Notes: generated by a model from the sequence alone, not told the origin. A stretch of DNA of 36,899 nucleotides from Prevotella sp. (GCA_016291085.1 JAEEVW010000035.1:1-36899); one strand, 5' to 3'. Numbered from the stretch's first letter, positions 15,806 through 23,644 are shown. A program made the numbers and translations.

Positions 15806-16374
15806 TTATTTGTCCAAGTTGTAAAGAAGAGATAGAAGAAGAGTCTCACTATTGTGACCAGTGTGGACAGGAACTTGTCTACTGTAGCAGTTGTGGACGC
15901 GTCGGTATGGGTCGGCGCTGCACTTATTGTGGAGGTTTGATGGTTGGACCAGAAGGTATGAAGGATCAACGTAGTGGTGCTCCATCCGGTGCTGCAGACA
16001 ATGCTAATGCATCCTATACTTTCACGTCGCGCCGTCCAGAACCCGTCGGTGCACAAATGCCTGCGCAGAATGGAGTACCTACTCTGACGCTGTATAACCC
16101 CAGTCTTGATATCCGCATGGTGGGTGTTAATGGGGCGATTATTGGTCGTCGACAGGGACCGTATACGCAGTTGTTTGAAGGGAATATGTATATCTCGGGT
16201 GCTCATGCCCAGTTGATTTACAAACCCGACAGCGGCTGGTGCATTATCGACAAGCATTCGTCGAACGGTACAAAGTTGAATCAGCGTGACCTTCAGCCAG
16301 ATGTTCCCATGTCCATTAAGAGTGGCGACATCGTGACATTGGCAAATATTAACCTTCAGGTAAGCGTTAGCTGA
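15802..16374 (+). CDS. double zinc-ribbon and FHA-domain protein
   Basis: A 190-aa cytoplasmic reader protein. Two zinc ribbons (C4, C7, C18, C21; C28, C31, C40, C43) are joined by a flexible linker to a C-terminal FHA domain at about 100-190. FHA hallmarks are visible: the GRR turn in IIGRRQGPY, ISGAHAQL in the S-x-x-H position, and HSSNGTKLN. FHA domains bind phosphothreonine, so the likely ligand is a site written by the kinase two genes upstream. The ribbons match those on the AAA+ protein and the first operon product, so they may mediate common assembly. The FHA S-R-x-H Arg is replaced by Gly (SGAH), which could alter specificity. A 38-base gap leads to the phosphatase. Confidence 0.92.
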   Translation: MIICPSCKEEIEEESHYCDQCGQELVYCSSCGRVGMGRRCTYCGGLMVGPEGMKDQRSGAPSGAADNANASYTFTSRRPEPVGAQMPAQNGVPTLTLYNPSLDIRMVGVNGAIIGRRQGPYTQLFEGNMYISGAHAQLIYKPDSGWCIIDKHSSNGTKLNQRDLQPDVPMSIKSGDIVTLANINLQVSVS

Positions 16375-16412
16375 TCAGAAGGTGAAGATAGTATTCATGT
16401 GGAAAAAATATT

Positions 16413-17159
16413 ATGAGCAAAATATCATTGACTGCAGCCAGTCGTATTGGCTGTGTGAGATCGAATAATGAGGACATGGTTCTCGCCTACGATAAACTGA
16501 TACGCAGTGACGTATACAGTACTGAGTTTGATTCGGAAACCGTTGATCGCTTTGTCATTGCTGTGGCTGACGGAATGGGTGGCCATAATGCCGGTGAGGT
16601 AGCCAGTTCCGACGTGTTGAGTAACCTGAAGTTCTATATGGGCGATTTGCCTCGTGGATTGGCATCTGGTGAGTTTATGGATATGATGCATGACTGGTTG
16701 CAATCAGTCAACCAGATTATCACCTCCAAAGGCCATGCCGATCCATCGATGTTGGAGATGGGAACCACGTTGGTGGGCATTGTTTTTTATAACAAGAAGT
16801 ACTATTGGATGAATTGTGGCGACAGCCGAATCTATCGCCTTCGTAATGGCGAGTTAGTATTGTTGACAAACGACCATTCGCTGAGTAATGCCCGTGGTGA
16901 GAAGAGACACTCAAACGTCATCACCAACTGCATTGGTGCAGGCATCAGAATGCCCTATATGGATATGTTTGAGTTTACTGATGAATTCTTGTCGGGCGAC
17001 ACCTATATGCTGTGTTCAGATGGGTTGAATGATATGATCAGCGATGAACAAATCAAACAGTTGATGTGTGAAAATGCCAATGCCAACACGTTGTGCGAAG
17101 CAGCCATTGAGGCAGGTGGATTCGACAATGTCTCTGTTTGTATGTTTAAGGTAGATTAA
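16413..17159 (+). CDS. PP2C-family Ser/Thr protein phosphatase
   Basis: A 248-aa metal-dependent phosphatase of the PPM/PP2C family, the eraser of the kinase's marks. Motifs: RSNNED with E20-D21, VADGMGGH with D53, MGTTLVGIVF, NCGDSRIYRLR, LTNDHSLS, CSDGLNDMIS and GGFDNVSV. All metal-binding Asp residues expected for the family can be placed, so it should be catalytically competent. There are no membrane segments. It is the last gene of the signalling unit; metA follows after 20 bases, perhaps on the same transcript, with no terminator between them. Confidence 0.95.
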   Translation: MSKISLTAASRIGCVRSNNEDMVLAYDKLIRSDVYSTEFDSETVDRFVIAVADGMGGHNAGEVASSDVLSNLKFYMGDLPRGLASGEFMDMMHDWLQSVNQIITSKGHADPSMLEMGTTLVGIVFYNKKYYWMNCGDSRIYRLRNGELVLLTNDHSLSNARGEKRHSNVITNCIGAGIRMPYMDMFEFTDEFLSGDTYMLCSDGLNDMISDEQIKQLMCENANANTLCEAAIEAGGFDNVSVCMFKVD

Positions 17160-17179
17160 TGAACAAAGAAAACTAAACT

Positions 17180-18097
17180 ATGCCATTAAGATTGCCTGAC
17201 AAGCTTCCTGCCATCGATTTGCTGAAGCAGGAAAACATTTTTGTGATGGACGATACTCGTGCTCACTCGCAGGATATTCGCCCGCTGAGAATTGTCATAC
17301 TCAACTTGATGCCGCTGAAGATTACGACGGAGACCGACCTGATTCGTCTGCTCTCTAATACGCCCTTGCAGCTGGACATCAGCTTTATGAAACTCAAGAG
17401 TCATACTCCGAAGAATACGCCAATAGAACACATGATGATGTTTTACCGCGACTTCAATGAGATGCGCAACGAGAAATATGACGGCATGATTGTTACGGGT
17501 GCACCCGTTGAACAGCTTGAGTTCGAGGAAGTTAGCTATTGGGAGGAAATTACAGAGATTTTCTCATGGGCCCGTACCCACGTCACCAGTACGCTATATA
17601 TCTGTTGGGCAGCACAGGCCGGACTCTATTATCACTATGGCATTCCGAAGTATCCGTTACCTATGAAGATGTTCGGTATCTTCCCGCAGAAGCCCCTCGA
17701 TCCGAAGTTGCCTATCTTCCGTGGTTTCGACGATGAGTTTATGATGCCTCATAGCCGTCACACAGAGATTCGGCGCAACGATGTGTTGGCCAATCCGGAG
17801 TTGCATATGATTGCCGAATCCGACGAGTGTGGCGTCAGTATCGTCATGGCTCGTGGTGGACGTGAATTCTTCATCACTGGTCATCTTGAGTATGCACCTA
17901 ACACGCTTGATAATGAATATAAGCGCGACAAGGACATCCGTGATGATGTGGCACCACCACAGCATTACTATCGTCACGACAATCCTGATGAGGGGCCGGT
18001 GGTTACCTGGCGCTCGCATGCGAACCTTTTTTATACTAACTGGGTGAACTACTACGTTTATCAGGAGACTCCGTACGATATCAATCAGATTAAATGA
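17180..18097 (+). CDS. metA: homoserine O-acyltransferase MetA (acetyl-type predicted)
   Basis: Methionine biosynthesis enzyme that activates homoserine; 305 aa, the usual MetA length. The catalytic Cys is C142 in YICWAAQAGLY, with H235 and E237 in FITGHLEYA completing the triad. Residue 111 is Glu in TGAPVEQLEF. In the MetA family Glu at 111 goes with acetyl-CoA use and Gly (as in E. coli) with succinyl-CoA, so the annotation by homology alone (succinyltransferase) may be wrong here. The gene overlaps the next by 4 bp (ATGA). No riboswitch is visible, and its closeness to the phosphatase gene suggests read-through from upstream. Confidence 0.93.
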   Translation: MPLRLPDKLPAIDLLKQENIFVMDDTRAHSQDIRPLRIVILNLMPLKITTETDLIRLLSNTPLQLDISFMKLKSHTPKNTPIEHMMMFYRDFNEMRNEKYDGMIVTGAPVEQLEFEEVSYWEEITEIFSWARTHVTSTLYICWAAQAGLYYHYGIPKYPLPMKMFGIFPQKPLDPKLPIFRGFDDEFMMPHSRHTEIRRNDVLANPELHMIAESDECGVSIVMARGGREFFITGHLEYAPNTLDNEYKRDKDIRDDVAPPQHYYRHDNPDEGPVVTWRSHANLFYTNWVNYYVYQETPYDINQIK

Positions 18098-19869
18098 TAG
18101 CTTTAGAACTGTTGGCACCTGCCAAGAACCTGGAGTGTGGCATTGCTGCCATCGACCACGGTGCTGATGCTGTCTACATTGGAGCCCAGCGTTTTGGCGC
18201 TCGTGCTGCTGCAGGCAATAGCATTGATGACATCCGCCGTCTCTGCCAGTATGCGCACCGCTTTGGCGCCAAGGTGTTTGTCACGGTTAATACCATCATA
18301 TACGACGATGAATTGACAGCTACCCAACAGCTTATCCAGCAACTATATGAAGCGGAGGTCGACGCCATCTTGGTGCAGGACATGGGACTGTTCCGTCTGC
18401 AACTTCCACCCATCGCGCTTCATGCGTCTACCCAGACTGATAACCGTACTGCCGAGAAGGTTCGCTGGTTACGCGATCAGGGCTTCCGTCGCGTTGTACT
18501 GGCCCGTGAATTGTCTGTCGACGAGATTGTCGCCATCCATCATGCCGTTCCCGATATGCCCCTCGAGGTCTTTGTACATGGGGCGTTGTGTGTCAGTTAT
18601 AGTGGTATCTGCTATGCATCGCAGTATTGTTTTGGACGTTCTGCCAATCGTGGAGCTTGTGCCCAGTTCTGCCGCATGAAGTTTGACTTGATTGATGCTG
18701 ATGGTCGTGAACTAGAACACCAACGCCATCTGTTGTCGCTGAAGGATATGAACCAGAGCCAGCATCTGTTGGAACTCATCGAGGCTGGTGCTACCTCGTT
18801 CAAGATTGAGGGACGCCTGAAGGATGTCGGATATGTGAAGAACGTTACCGCCGCTTATAGTGAGGCCCTGAATGCCATCATCCACCAACACCCCGACAAG
18901 TATTGTCGAGCTTCGCGTGGATATTGCACTTATACGTTCCGCCCAGACTTACAGAAGACGTTCAATCGTGGCTTTACCACCTATTTCCTGCATGGTCGTC
19001 AGCCGGAGATCTTTTCACCTGATACGCCTAAAGCGTTGGGAGAGTATGTGGGCAAAGTCAAGGAACTGCGTCGCGACTCGTTCAATGTGGCTGGCACAGC
19101 ATCGTTTGCTAATGGAGATGGGCTGTGTTTCTTCAACGATGATAATGAGTTGGAAGGTTTTCGTGTGAATCGTGCCGAAGGTAATCGGCTTTATCCTCAG
19201 CAAATGCCGGCCCGTTTGCGTTCTGGTGTGGCACTCTATCGCAATAGCGACCAGCAGTTTTCGCGCATCATGTCACGTCCCAGTGCCGAGCGCCGTATTC
19301 CTATCAGACTGCAACTGGGTGTCACGTCTGATGGCTTCTCGCTTTCTGCCGAAGGAAGTACTGTTACAATCTCATTCGAACACCAGGAGGCTGCTAAACC
19401 CCAACGCGAAAATATCATCCGTCAGTTGTCTAAACTGGGTGGAACGGTCTACGAGTGTAGTGGGGTAGATATGCCAACAGATTTCGACTATTTCATTCCC
19501 AGCAGTTTGCTAAGCGATTTACGCCAGCAACTCGTTGCAGCGCTGACTTATAAAACTAGTTATACTACTCCTACTAGGAATACTAGTAAAACTAGTTCTA
19601 CTGGTCCTCTCGACCCCAATATCGCCAACAACCTGTCTCAGCAGTTTTATGCCAGCGACCGATTGACTGCTTACGAGTTGCACCCCGACAGTCGTCCGCT
19701 CATGCAGTGTCGTCATTGCCTGCGTTACAGCCTTGGTCGGTGTGTCAAACATGGTGGTCAGAAGCCAGACTGGAAAGAACCGCTGATGCTTCGTCTGGGG
19801 GATGGCCGTATGTTCCGTTTGGAGTTCGATTGTAATAAATGTCAGATGAACGTATATGCGGCAGATTAA
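18094..19869 (+). CDS. U32 family protein, RlhA/YdcP-like
   Basis: A 591-aa member of peptidase family U32. Many members are RNA-modification enzymes: RlhA hydroxylates 23S rRNA and TrhP acts on tRNA. The N-terminal TIM-barrel-like part starts LELLAPAKNLECGIAAIDHG. The signature stretch HGALCVSYSG...GRSANRGACAQFCR with its clustered cysteines, and the later FKIEGRLKDVGYV, match RlhA-type proteins. The C-terminus has another Cys set (CRHCLRY, CVKH, CNKCQM). A Thr/Ser-rich insert at 488-505 is encoded by six ACTAGTNNN units in exact codon register. The next gene starts 14 bases before its stop. Whether it modifies RNA or is a protease cannot be told from sequence; an RNA role is more likely. 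Confidence 0.85.
   Translation: MIALELLAPAKNLECGIAAIDHGADAVYIGAQRFGARAAAGNSIDDIRRLCQYAHRFGAKVFVTVNTIIYDDELTATQQLIQQLYEAEVDAILVQDMGLFRLQLPPIALHASTQTDNRTAEKVRWLRDQGFRRVVLARELSVDEIVAIHHAVPDMPLEVFVHGALCVSYSGICYASQYCFGRSANRGACAQFCRMKFDLIDADGRELEHQRHLLSLKDMNQSQHLLELIEAGATSFKIEGRLKDVGYVKNVTAAYSEALNAIIHQHPDKYCRASRGYCTYTFRPDLQKTFNRGFTTYFLHGRQPEIFSPDTPKALGEYVGKVKELRRDSFNVAGTASFANGDGLCFFNDDNELEGFRVNRAEGNRLYPQQMPARLRSGVALYRNSDQQFSRIMSRPSAERRIPIRLQLGVTSDGFSLSAEGSTVTISFEHQEAAKPQRENIIRQLSKLGGTVYECSGVDMPTDFDYFIPSSLLSDLRQQLVAALTYKTSYTTPTRNTSKTSSTGPLDPNIANNLSQQFYASDRLTAYELHPDSRPLMQCRHCLRYSLGRCVKHGGQKPDWKEPLMLRLGDGRMFRLEFDCNKCQMNVYAAD
19555..19608. repeat. coding ACTAGTNNN 9-bp array in the U32 gene
   Basis: Six 9-base units (ACTAGTTAT, ACTACTCCT, ACTAGGAAT, ACTAGTAAA, ACTAGTTCT, ACTGGTCCT), in the same codon phase as the array in the ABC-F gene. 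They encode TSY TTP TRN TSK TSS TGP. Confidence 0.9.
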
Positions 19870-20764
19870 GGTATACATATCATCCTTATTATTATTGCTA
19901 CTGACCAGTTGTTACAATCATGGTCAGAGGACGCCCGATGCCTGGGATCTGACGCAGCATCAGATTGATTCTATCTCCTTCTCGACCACGCACCACTACA
20001 CACAGAATTACAATTTCGTTGTCACGACCCAGAGTCTTCCATTATCTGATAATCTGCCCGATATGGCCTTTGACTCGCTCTATGTCGTTCGAGGCGAGCG
20101 CATCGTAGTCGCAGAGATACAAATTGTTCCTACCGATTCCGTAGACTCTGTATGGGTCAAGGTGGCGCGCGACCAGGTAACGCAAGGCTGGATTCGTGAG
20201 AGTGAATTGCTAAAGGGTGTGTCGCCTGATGATCCCATTTCGCAGTTTATCGACATTTTCTCCAATACCCACCTGCTCATCTTCCTGGCTTTCTGCACTA
20301 TAGTTGGCGGGGCCTATGCCATGCGTTGGTTGATGCGTCGCAAAGCGCCAATCGTTCATTTTAATGATATCGATTCATTTTATCCTACAGTGCTTTGCTT
20401 GTTGGTGGCCATGTCAGCCACGCTTTATGCCTCTATCCAGATGTTTGGCGCAGAATCGTGGCGTCATTTCTACTATCATCCCTCGCTTAATCCCTTTGCA
20501 TTGCCCTTGCATCTGGGTATCTTTGTTTCCTCTGTTTGGGCAATCATCATCGTCGGACTGGCAACTCTCGATGATGTGCGTCACCACTTGCCTACCACCG
20601 ATGCCATACTCTATTTAGCAGGGCTCGGGGCTGTGTGTGCAGTAGATTATGTAGTCTTCAGCATCTTCACACTCTATTACATTGGCTATGTGCTGCTGGT
20701 TGCCTATGTGCTGTTTGCCGTGCGGCGTGTCATTCGCGCCACAACCACGACGCAATGGCGTTAA
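19856..20764 (+). CDS. lipoprotein-like protein with SH3-like region and membrane helices
   Basis: A 302-aa protein with no firm family assignment. Residues 1-19 form a lipoprotein signal with lipobox LTSC (C19). Residues about 45-120 look like an all-beta SH3-like domain (SLYVVRGERIVV, VWVKVARDQVTQGWIRESELL). Four or five hydrophobic helices follow (about 142-160, 178-196, 218-238, 243-290). A lipidated extracytoplasmic domain followed by several membrane spans is unusual. The start overlaps the U32 gene by 14 bases, implying coupled translation, and its 3' end overlaps the convergent acyltransferase gene by 35 bases. Function is unknown; an envelope sensor or stress role would be speculation. 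Confidence 0.8.
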   Translation: MRQIKVYISSLLLLLLTSCYNHGQRTPDAWDLTQHQIDSISFSTTHHYTQNYNFVVTTQSLPLSDNLPDMAFDSLYVVRGERIVVAEIQIVPTDSVDSVWVKVARDQVTQGWIRESELLKGVSPDDPISQFIDIFSNTHLLIFLAFCTIVGGAYAMRWLMRRKAPIVHFNDIDSFYPTVLCLLVAMSATLYASIQMFGAESWRHFYYHPSLNPFALPLHLGIFVSSVWAIIIVGLATLDDVRHHLPTTDAILYLAGLGAVCAVDYVVFSIFTLYYIGYVLLVAYVLFAVRRVIRATTTTQWR

Positions 20765-21689
20765 CCCACCGTATCGAGATATAAAACCAGCGGTAGGTAC
20801 TCACTTCCTTGCCACCGAACCTCAGAATGAAATCGCGGTATATGTTCTTGCGGAAGGGCAGTCCTACGTCCATAAAGCGGATGTGTTCGTATCCATCAGC
20901 ATAGGCATCCTTGATAGTGTTCCAGTAAGTGACTGCGTTAGGGTGGAGTGGAGCAAAACTCTTGCGCTTTGCTGCTGAATACCACAAATAGGCGTCCCGT
21001 CGTGAATAGACTAGCACGGAACAGCCAATCACGTGCTCACGGTATTTGGTGACAAACAACTTGCAGTGTCCGCCTTCCATCATGTTTCTGAACAACTTCT
21101 CGTTTGGAATAAACCTTCGTGGCTTTAGCCAGTGGTGGTGATACAGAAGTTTTGAGAACTGGCGGAACTCCTCGTCCGTTTCCACAACTTTTGTCTCCAC
21201 ACCCTTGCTTATGGCATTCTCGATGCGTTTCAGCAGTCGGGGTGCAATGCGCTCTTCGGGTGTTCGCGAGTGTAGCGAGTTGTGTACGCTCATCCATTTT
21301 ACGGCAAAGAATCCTGCCTGTCGCAAGGCACCATATCCGAACATTTTTTCGCTCAAGTTACTTAACTCGAAGTAAAGCACTTTGTTGTTCAGTCGTCGTT
21401 TCACGCCATCCAGCATCAGTCGGAAGGCATTCTCTTTCTCGCCTTCGTATTCCCCTTCGCCTAATATGCGCGCGTGCGTATATAAATAAGGAGGAAACCA
21501 CGAACGGCGATAACGTACCGACACCAACATGTGCCCCACCACGTGTCCGTCGTTGTTAGTAGCAACGGCCATTAGGGGTTTTTGCCGGGGAGTTCGCTCC
21601 AGCAATGCCATTAGTGTGGGACTATGGAAAAAGTCTTCAGCCCGCATTTCCGGTAACTCCGCTGTATGTTCGTAGATCTTCACCTTCAT
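20730..21689 (-). CDS. FemAB/BioF2-like GNAT-fold acyltransferase
   Basis: A 319-aa protein with a GNAT-related fold that would transfer an acyl group, possibly amino acid or acetyl, to an unknown acceptor. The C-terminal half carries the recognisable pattern: GCSVLVYSRRDAYLWYSAA, then PNAVTYWNTIKDAYADGYE, FMDVG, and RDFILRFGG near the end, as in BioF2/FemAB-type proteins. The N-terminal half may be a second, divergent GNAT repeat. I placed the start at 21689 because a good -7 box ends 8 bases upstream, leaving almost no leader; ATG 21647 would be the next choice. The last 35 bases overlap the convergent gene. Confidence 0.75.
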   Translation of the reverse strand: MKVKIYEHTAELPEMRAEDFFHSPTLMALLERTPRQKPLMAVATNNDGHVVGHMLVSVRYRRSWFPPYLYTHARILGEGEYEGEKENAFRLMLDGVKRRLNNKVLYFELSNLSEKMFGYGALRQAGFFAVKWMSVHNSLHSRTPEERIAPRLLKRIENAISKGVETKVVETDEEFRQFSKLLYHHHWLKPRRFIPNEKLFRNMMEGGHCKLFVTKYREHVIGCSVLVYSRRDAYLWYSAAKRKSFAPLHPNAVTYWNTIKDAYADGYEHIRFMDVGLPFRKNIYRDFILRFGGKEVSTYRWFYISIRWVNAIASWLWRE

Positions 21690-21697
21690 CTCGTTGG

Positions 21698-21728
21698 CAA
21701 AGATACGAATAAGCGAGCAAAATGCAAA
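21698..21728 (-). promoter_or_regulatory. promoter for the FemAB-like gene
   Basis: On the minus strand TTTG (21725-21728), a 19-base spacer and TATCTTTG (21698-21705) fit the consensus. The start codon follows after only 8 bases, implying a leaderless or nearly leaderless mRNA. Confidence 0.65.
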
Positions 21729-21743
21729 ATAAAAACGCATTTT

Positions 21744-21774
21744 TTTGTTTTTCTCTCGATTTTCATTACCTTTG
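21744..21774 (+). promoter_or_regulatory. promoter for the nitroreductase gene
   Basis: TTTG at 21744-21747, a 19-base spacer and TACCTTTG at 21767-21774, 32 bases before ATG 21807. It is divergent from the preceding minus-strand promoter, and the two are about 15 bases apart. Confidence 0.75.
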
Positions 21775-21806
21775 CAGTTGGAATAGAAATAATAGAAAAA
21801 CGGATT

Positions 21807-22331
21807 ATGGATTTTAAAGATTTGGTTCAGATGCGGAGATCTCACCGTAAGTTTACGGATGAAGAGATAGACGCAGAGGATGTGAAACTGATATTACGTG
21901 CTGCACTGATGTCGCCGACATCGAAAGGACAGCGCGGTTGGCAGTTTGTGGTAGTCGACGACAAGGTGGACCTGGAGAAACTATCGGATGCGAAAGACTT
22001 GGGCGGACAGTTTTTGAAGAATGCCCCGCTGGCCATTGTGGTGCTTGGCGACCCGATGCAGAATGACTGTTGGGTGGAAGACGGCTCGATAGCAGCCATC
22101 TCGATGCAGTATCAAGCCGAGGCACTGGGGCTGGGCTCATGTTGGGTCCAAATGCGTGGTCGCGGACTTACTGACGGAACCAGTGCCGACACGGTGATTC
22201 AGGGCGTGTTGGGTATTCCCGAGAATCTGTCGTGTTTGTGCATCTTAGCCGTAGGCCATAAAGCCGACGAGCGTAAGCCGCAAAATGAAGACAAGTTGAA
22301 GTGGGAGAACGTGCATGTGGATAAATACTAG
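21807..22331 (+). CDS. nitroreductase-family flavoprotein
   Basis: A 174-aa FMN-dependent NAD(P)H oxidoreductase of the nitroreductase fold. The family start MRRSHRKFTDEEI is followed by ALMSPTSKGQRGWQFVVV (FMN-binding loop), a middle APLAIVVLGDP, and GLGSCWVQMRGRG near the C-terminus. The native substrate is unknown; quinones, flavins or nitro compounds are typical. ATG 21807 is chosen from the promoter position; longer frames upstream would include the promoter. The stop codon TAG lies inside the first unit of a 9-base ACTAGT array that fills the gap to the next gene. Confidence 0.92.
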   Translation: MDFKDLVQMRRSHRKFTDEEIDAEDVKLILRAALMSPTSKGQRGWQFVVVDDKVDLEKLSDAKDLGGQFLKNAPLAIVVLGDPMQNDCWVEDGSIAAISMQYQAEALGLGSCWVQMRGRGLTDGTSADTVIQGVLGIPENLSCLCILAVGHKADERKPQNEDKLKWENVHVDKY

Positions 22332-22362
22332 TTGTCCTAGTCATACTTGATATACTAGAAAT
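22327..22362. repeat. ACTAGTNNN 9-bp array between two genes
   Basis: Four 9-base units (ACTAGTTGT, CCTAGTCAT, ACTTGATAT, ACTAGAAAT). The first contains the TAG stop of the nitroreductase gene and the last ends one base before ATG 22364, so the array is the entire intergenic region. Confidence 0.9.
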
Positions 22363-22363
22363 A

Positions 22364-23089
22364 ATGAATATCGTTCTTATAGGTCGGGGTCGACTGGCGG
22401 TGAATATGGAAAGGGCGTTGCGAGATGCGGGTCACGAAGTGATAAGCATCAATAGTCATACGCTCGAAGAATTGCCTCTCAAGGCTGATGTCTTTGTCAT
22501 TGCTGTGAAGGACTCGGCTCTGCAGGATGTCATCTGCAAAGCCACGAAGGGTAGGGAAGACCAGTTGTTTGTGCATACGGCTGGTTCTATGTCGTTGAAC
22601 CTGTTTGAGGGACATACTACGCGCTATGGTGTGTTCTACCCCATGCAGACATTTTCGAAGGAGCGTCAGGCAGATTTTAGCGTGATACCTCTTTTTTTGG
22701 AAGCAGACAGTTCCGAGACGATGGCTACGCTTCAGACACTGGCCGCGAGCATTAGTGGAAGCGTGTATGAGCTGACTACTGAAGAACGTAAGTATCTGCA
22801 TTTGGCAGCGGTTTTCGCCTGTAACTTTGCCAATCACTGCTACGACATGGCCGCATCGGTGCTGGAACAACATGGACTGCCATTCAGCGTGATGCTTCCC
22901 CTGATTGACGAGACGGCGCGTAAGGTACATGATTTACATCCCCGTCAGGCTCAGACGGGTCCTGCCGTGCGTTACGATGAGAATGTGATTCGCATGCAGA
23001 CTGCTTTGTTGACGGGGAGTCCAGAGTTGCAACACATTTACGAGATACTGTCACAAAACATCCACCAATATGCTTGTGACAAGCATTAG
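22364..23089 (+). CDS. Rossmann-fold/DUF2520 oxidoreductase-like protein
   Basis: A 241-aa protein with an N-terminal NAD(P)-binding Rossmann domain (VLIGRGRLAVNMERAL, a GxGxxA variant; then VFVIAVKDSAL) and a C-terminal helical DUF2520 domain (YPMQTFSKE, EERKYLHLAAVFACNFANH, HDLHPRQAQTGPAVR). It resembles pyrroline-5-carboxylate reductase and F420-dependent reductases in fold. The substrate is unknown. In Bacteroidetes the order DUF2520, KdsC, Maf is commonly kept. The leader consists entirely of a tandem repeat, so ribosome loading may depend on the upstream gene. Confidence 0.85.
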   Translation: MNIVLIGRGRLAVNMERALRDAGHEVISINSHTLEELPLKADVFVIAVKDSALQDVICKATKGREDQLFVHTAGSMSLNLFEGHTTRYGVFYPMQTFSKERQADFSVIPLFLEADSSETMATLQTLAASISGSVYELTTEERKYLHLAAVFACNFANHCYDMAASVLEQHGLPFSVMLPLIDETARKVHDLHPRQAQTGPAVRYDENVIRMQTALLTGSPELQHIYEILSQNIHQYACDKH

Positions 23090-23110
23090 ATATTAACAAC
23101 ACAAAGCATC

Positions 23111-23629
23111 ATGATTAATTACGATCTCAAAAAAATACGTACCATCATCTTCGATATCGACGGAGTATTGTCCTGTGAAACCATTCCTTTGGGACAGGAC
23201 GGTGTGCCCTGCCGGACGGTAAACATCAAGGATGGCTATGCCATTCAGTTGGCTATGAAGTTAGGACTTCGTATTGCTATCATCACCGGCTGTAAAATCG
23301 AGGCCGTCGGGCTGCGCTATGAAGGTCTCGGCGTGGAGGATATCTACTTGGGGGCAGCGGTGAAGATTCAGACCTACGAGGAGTACATCTCGAAGTACGG
23401 CTATAAGGACGACGAGGTGATATATATGGGTGACGATATTCCCGACCTGGAAATCATGCATCGTGTAGGCTGTCCCGTATGTCCGAAGGATGCTTGTCCG
23501 GAAATCAAGAAGGCAAGCATCTATGTTAGCGACTACTATGGTGGCAGGGGCTGTGGTCGCGATGTGATTGAACAGACACTGAAGGCTCAGGGTAAGTGGT
23601 TACAGCAGGAAAATGCATTCGGATGGTGA
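23111..23629 (+). CDS. kdsC: KdsC-type HAD phosphatase (KDO 8-phosphate phosphatase)
   Basis: A 172-aa C0-type HAD phosphatase that should release phosphate from KDO-8-phosphate in lipopolysaccharide inner-core synthesis. The nucleophile motif IFDIDGVLS gives D15 and D17; motif 2 is IAIITG; motif 4 is [12 protein letters not shown]. The C-terminal [16 protein letters not shown] matches the KdsC tail that closes the active site in the tetramer. Length fits the family. It lies 21 bases after the DUF2520 gene. Confidence 0.9.
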   Translation: MINYDLKKIRTIIFDIDGVLSCETIPLGQDGVPCRTVNIKDGYAIQLAMKLGLRIAIITGCKIEAVGLRYEGLGVEDIYLGAAVKIQTYEEYISKYGYKDDEVIYMGDDIPDLEIMHRVGCPVCPKDACPEIKKASIYVSDYYGGRGCGRDVIEQTLKAQGKWLQQENAFGW

Positions 23630-23644
23630 GGTTCTATGAACATT

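Noticed and set aside
8461..17159. Type VI secretion threonine-phosphorylation pathway or type VII secretion locus
   Set aside because: Kinase, phosphatase, FHA and an EccA-class ATPase are present, but no sheath, baseplate, membrane-complex, EccC or WXG100 genes are seen.
17160..17179. SAM riboswitch before metA
   Set aside because: Only 20 bases separate the phosphatase stop and the metA start, too short for any riboswitch.
22355..22930. Minus-strand open frame of 191 codons opposite the DUF2520 gene
   Set aside because: It lies wholly opposite a well-supported Rossmann/DUF2520 gene, has no promoter, and shows no family features.
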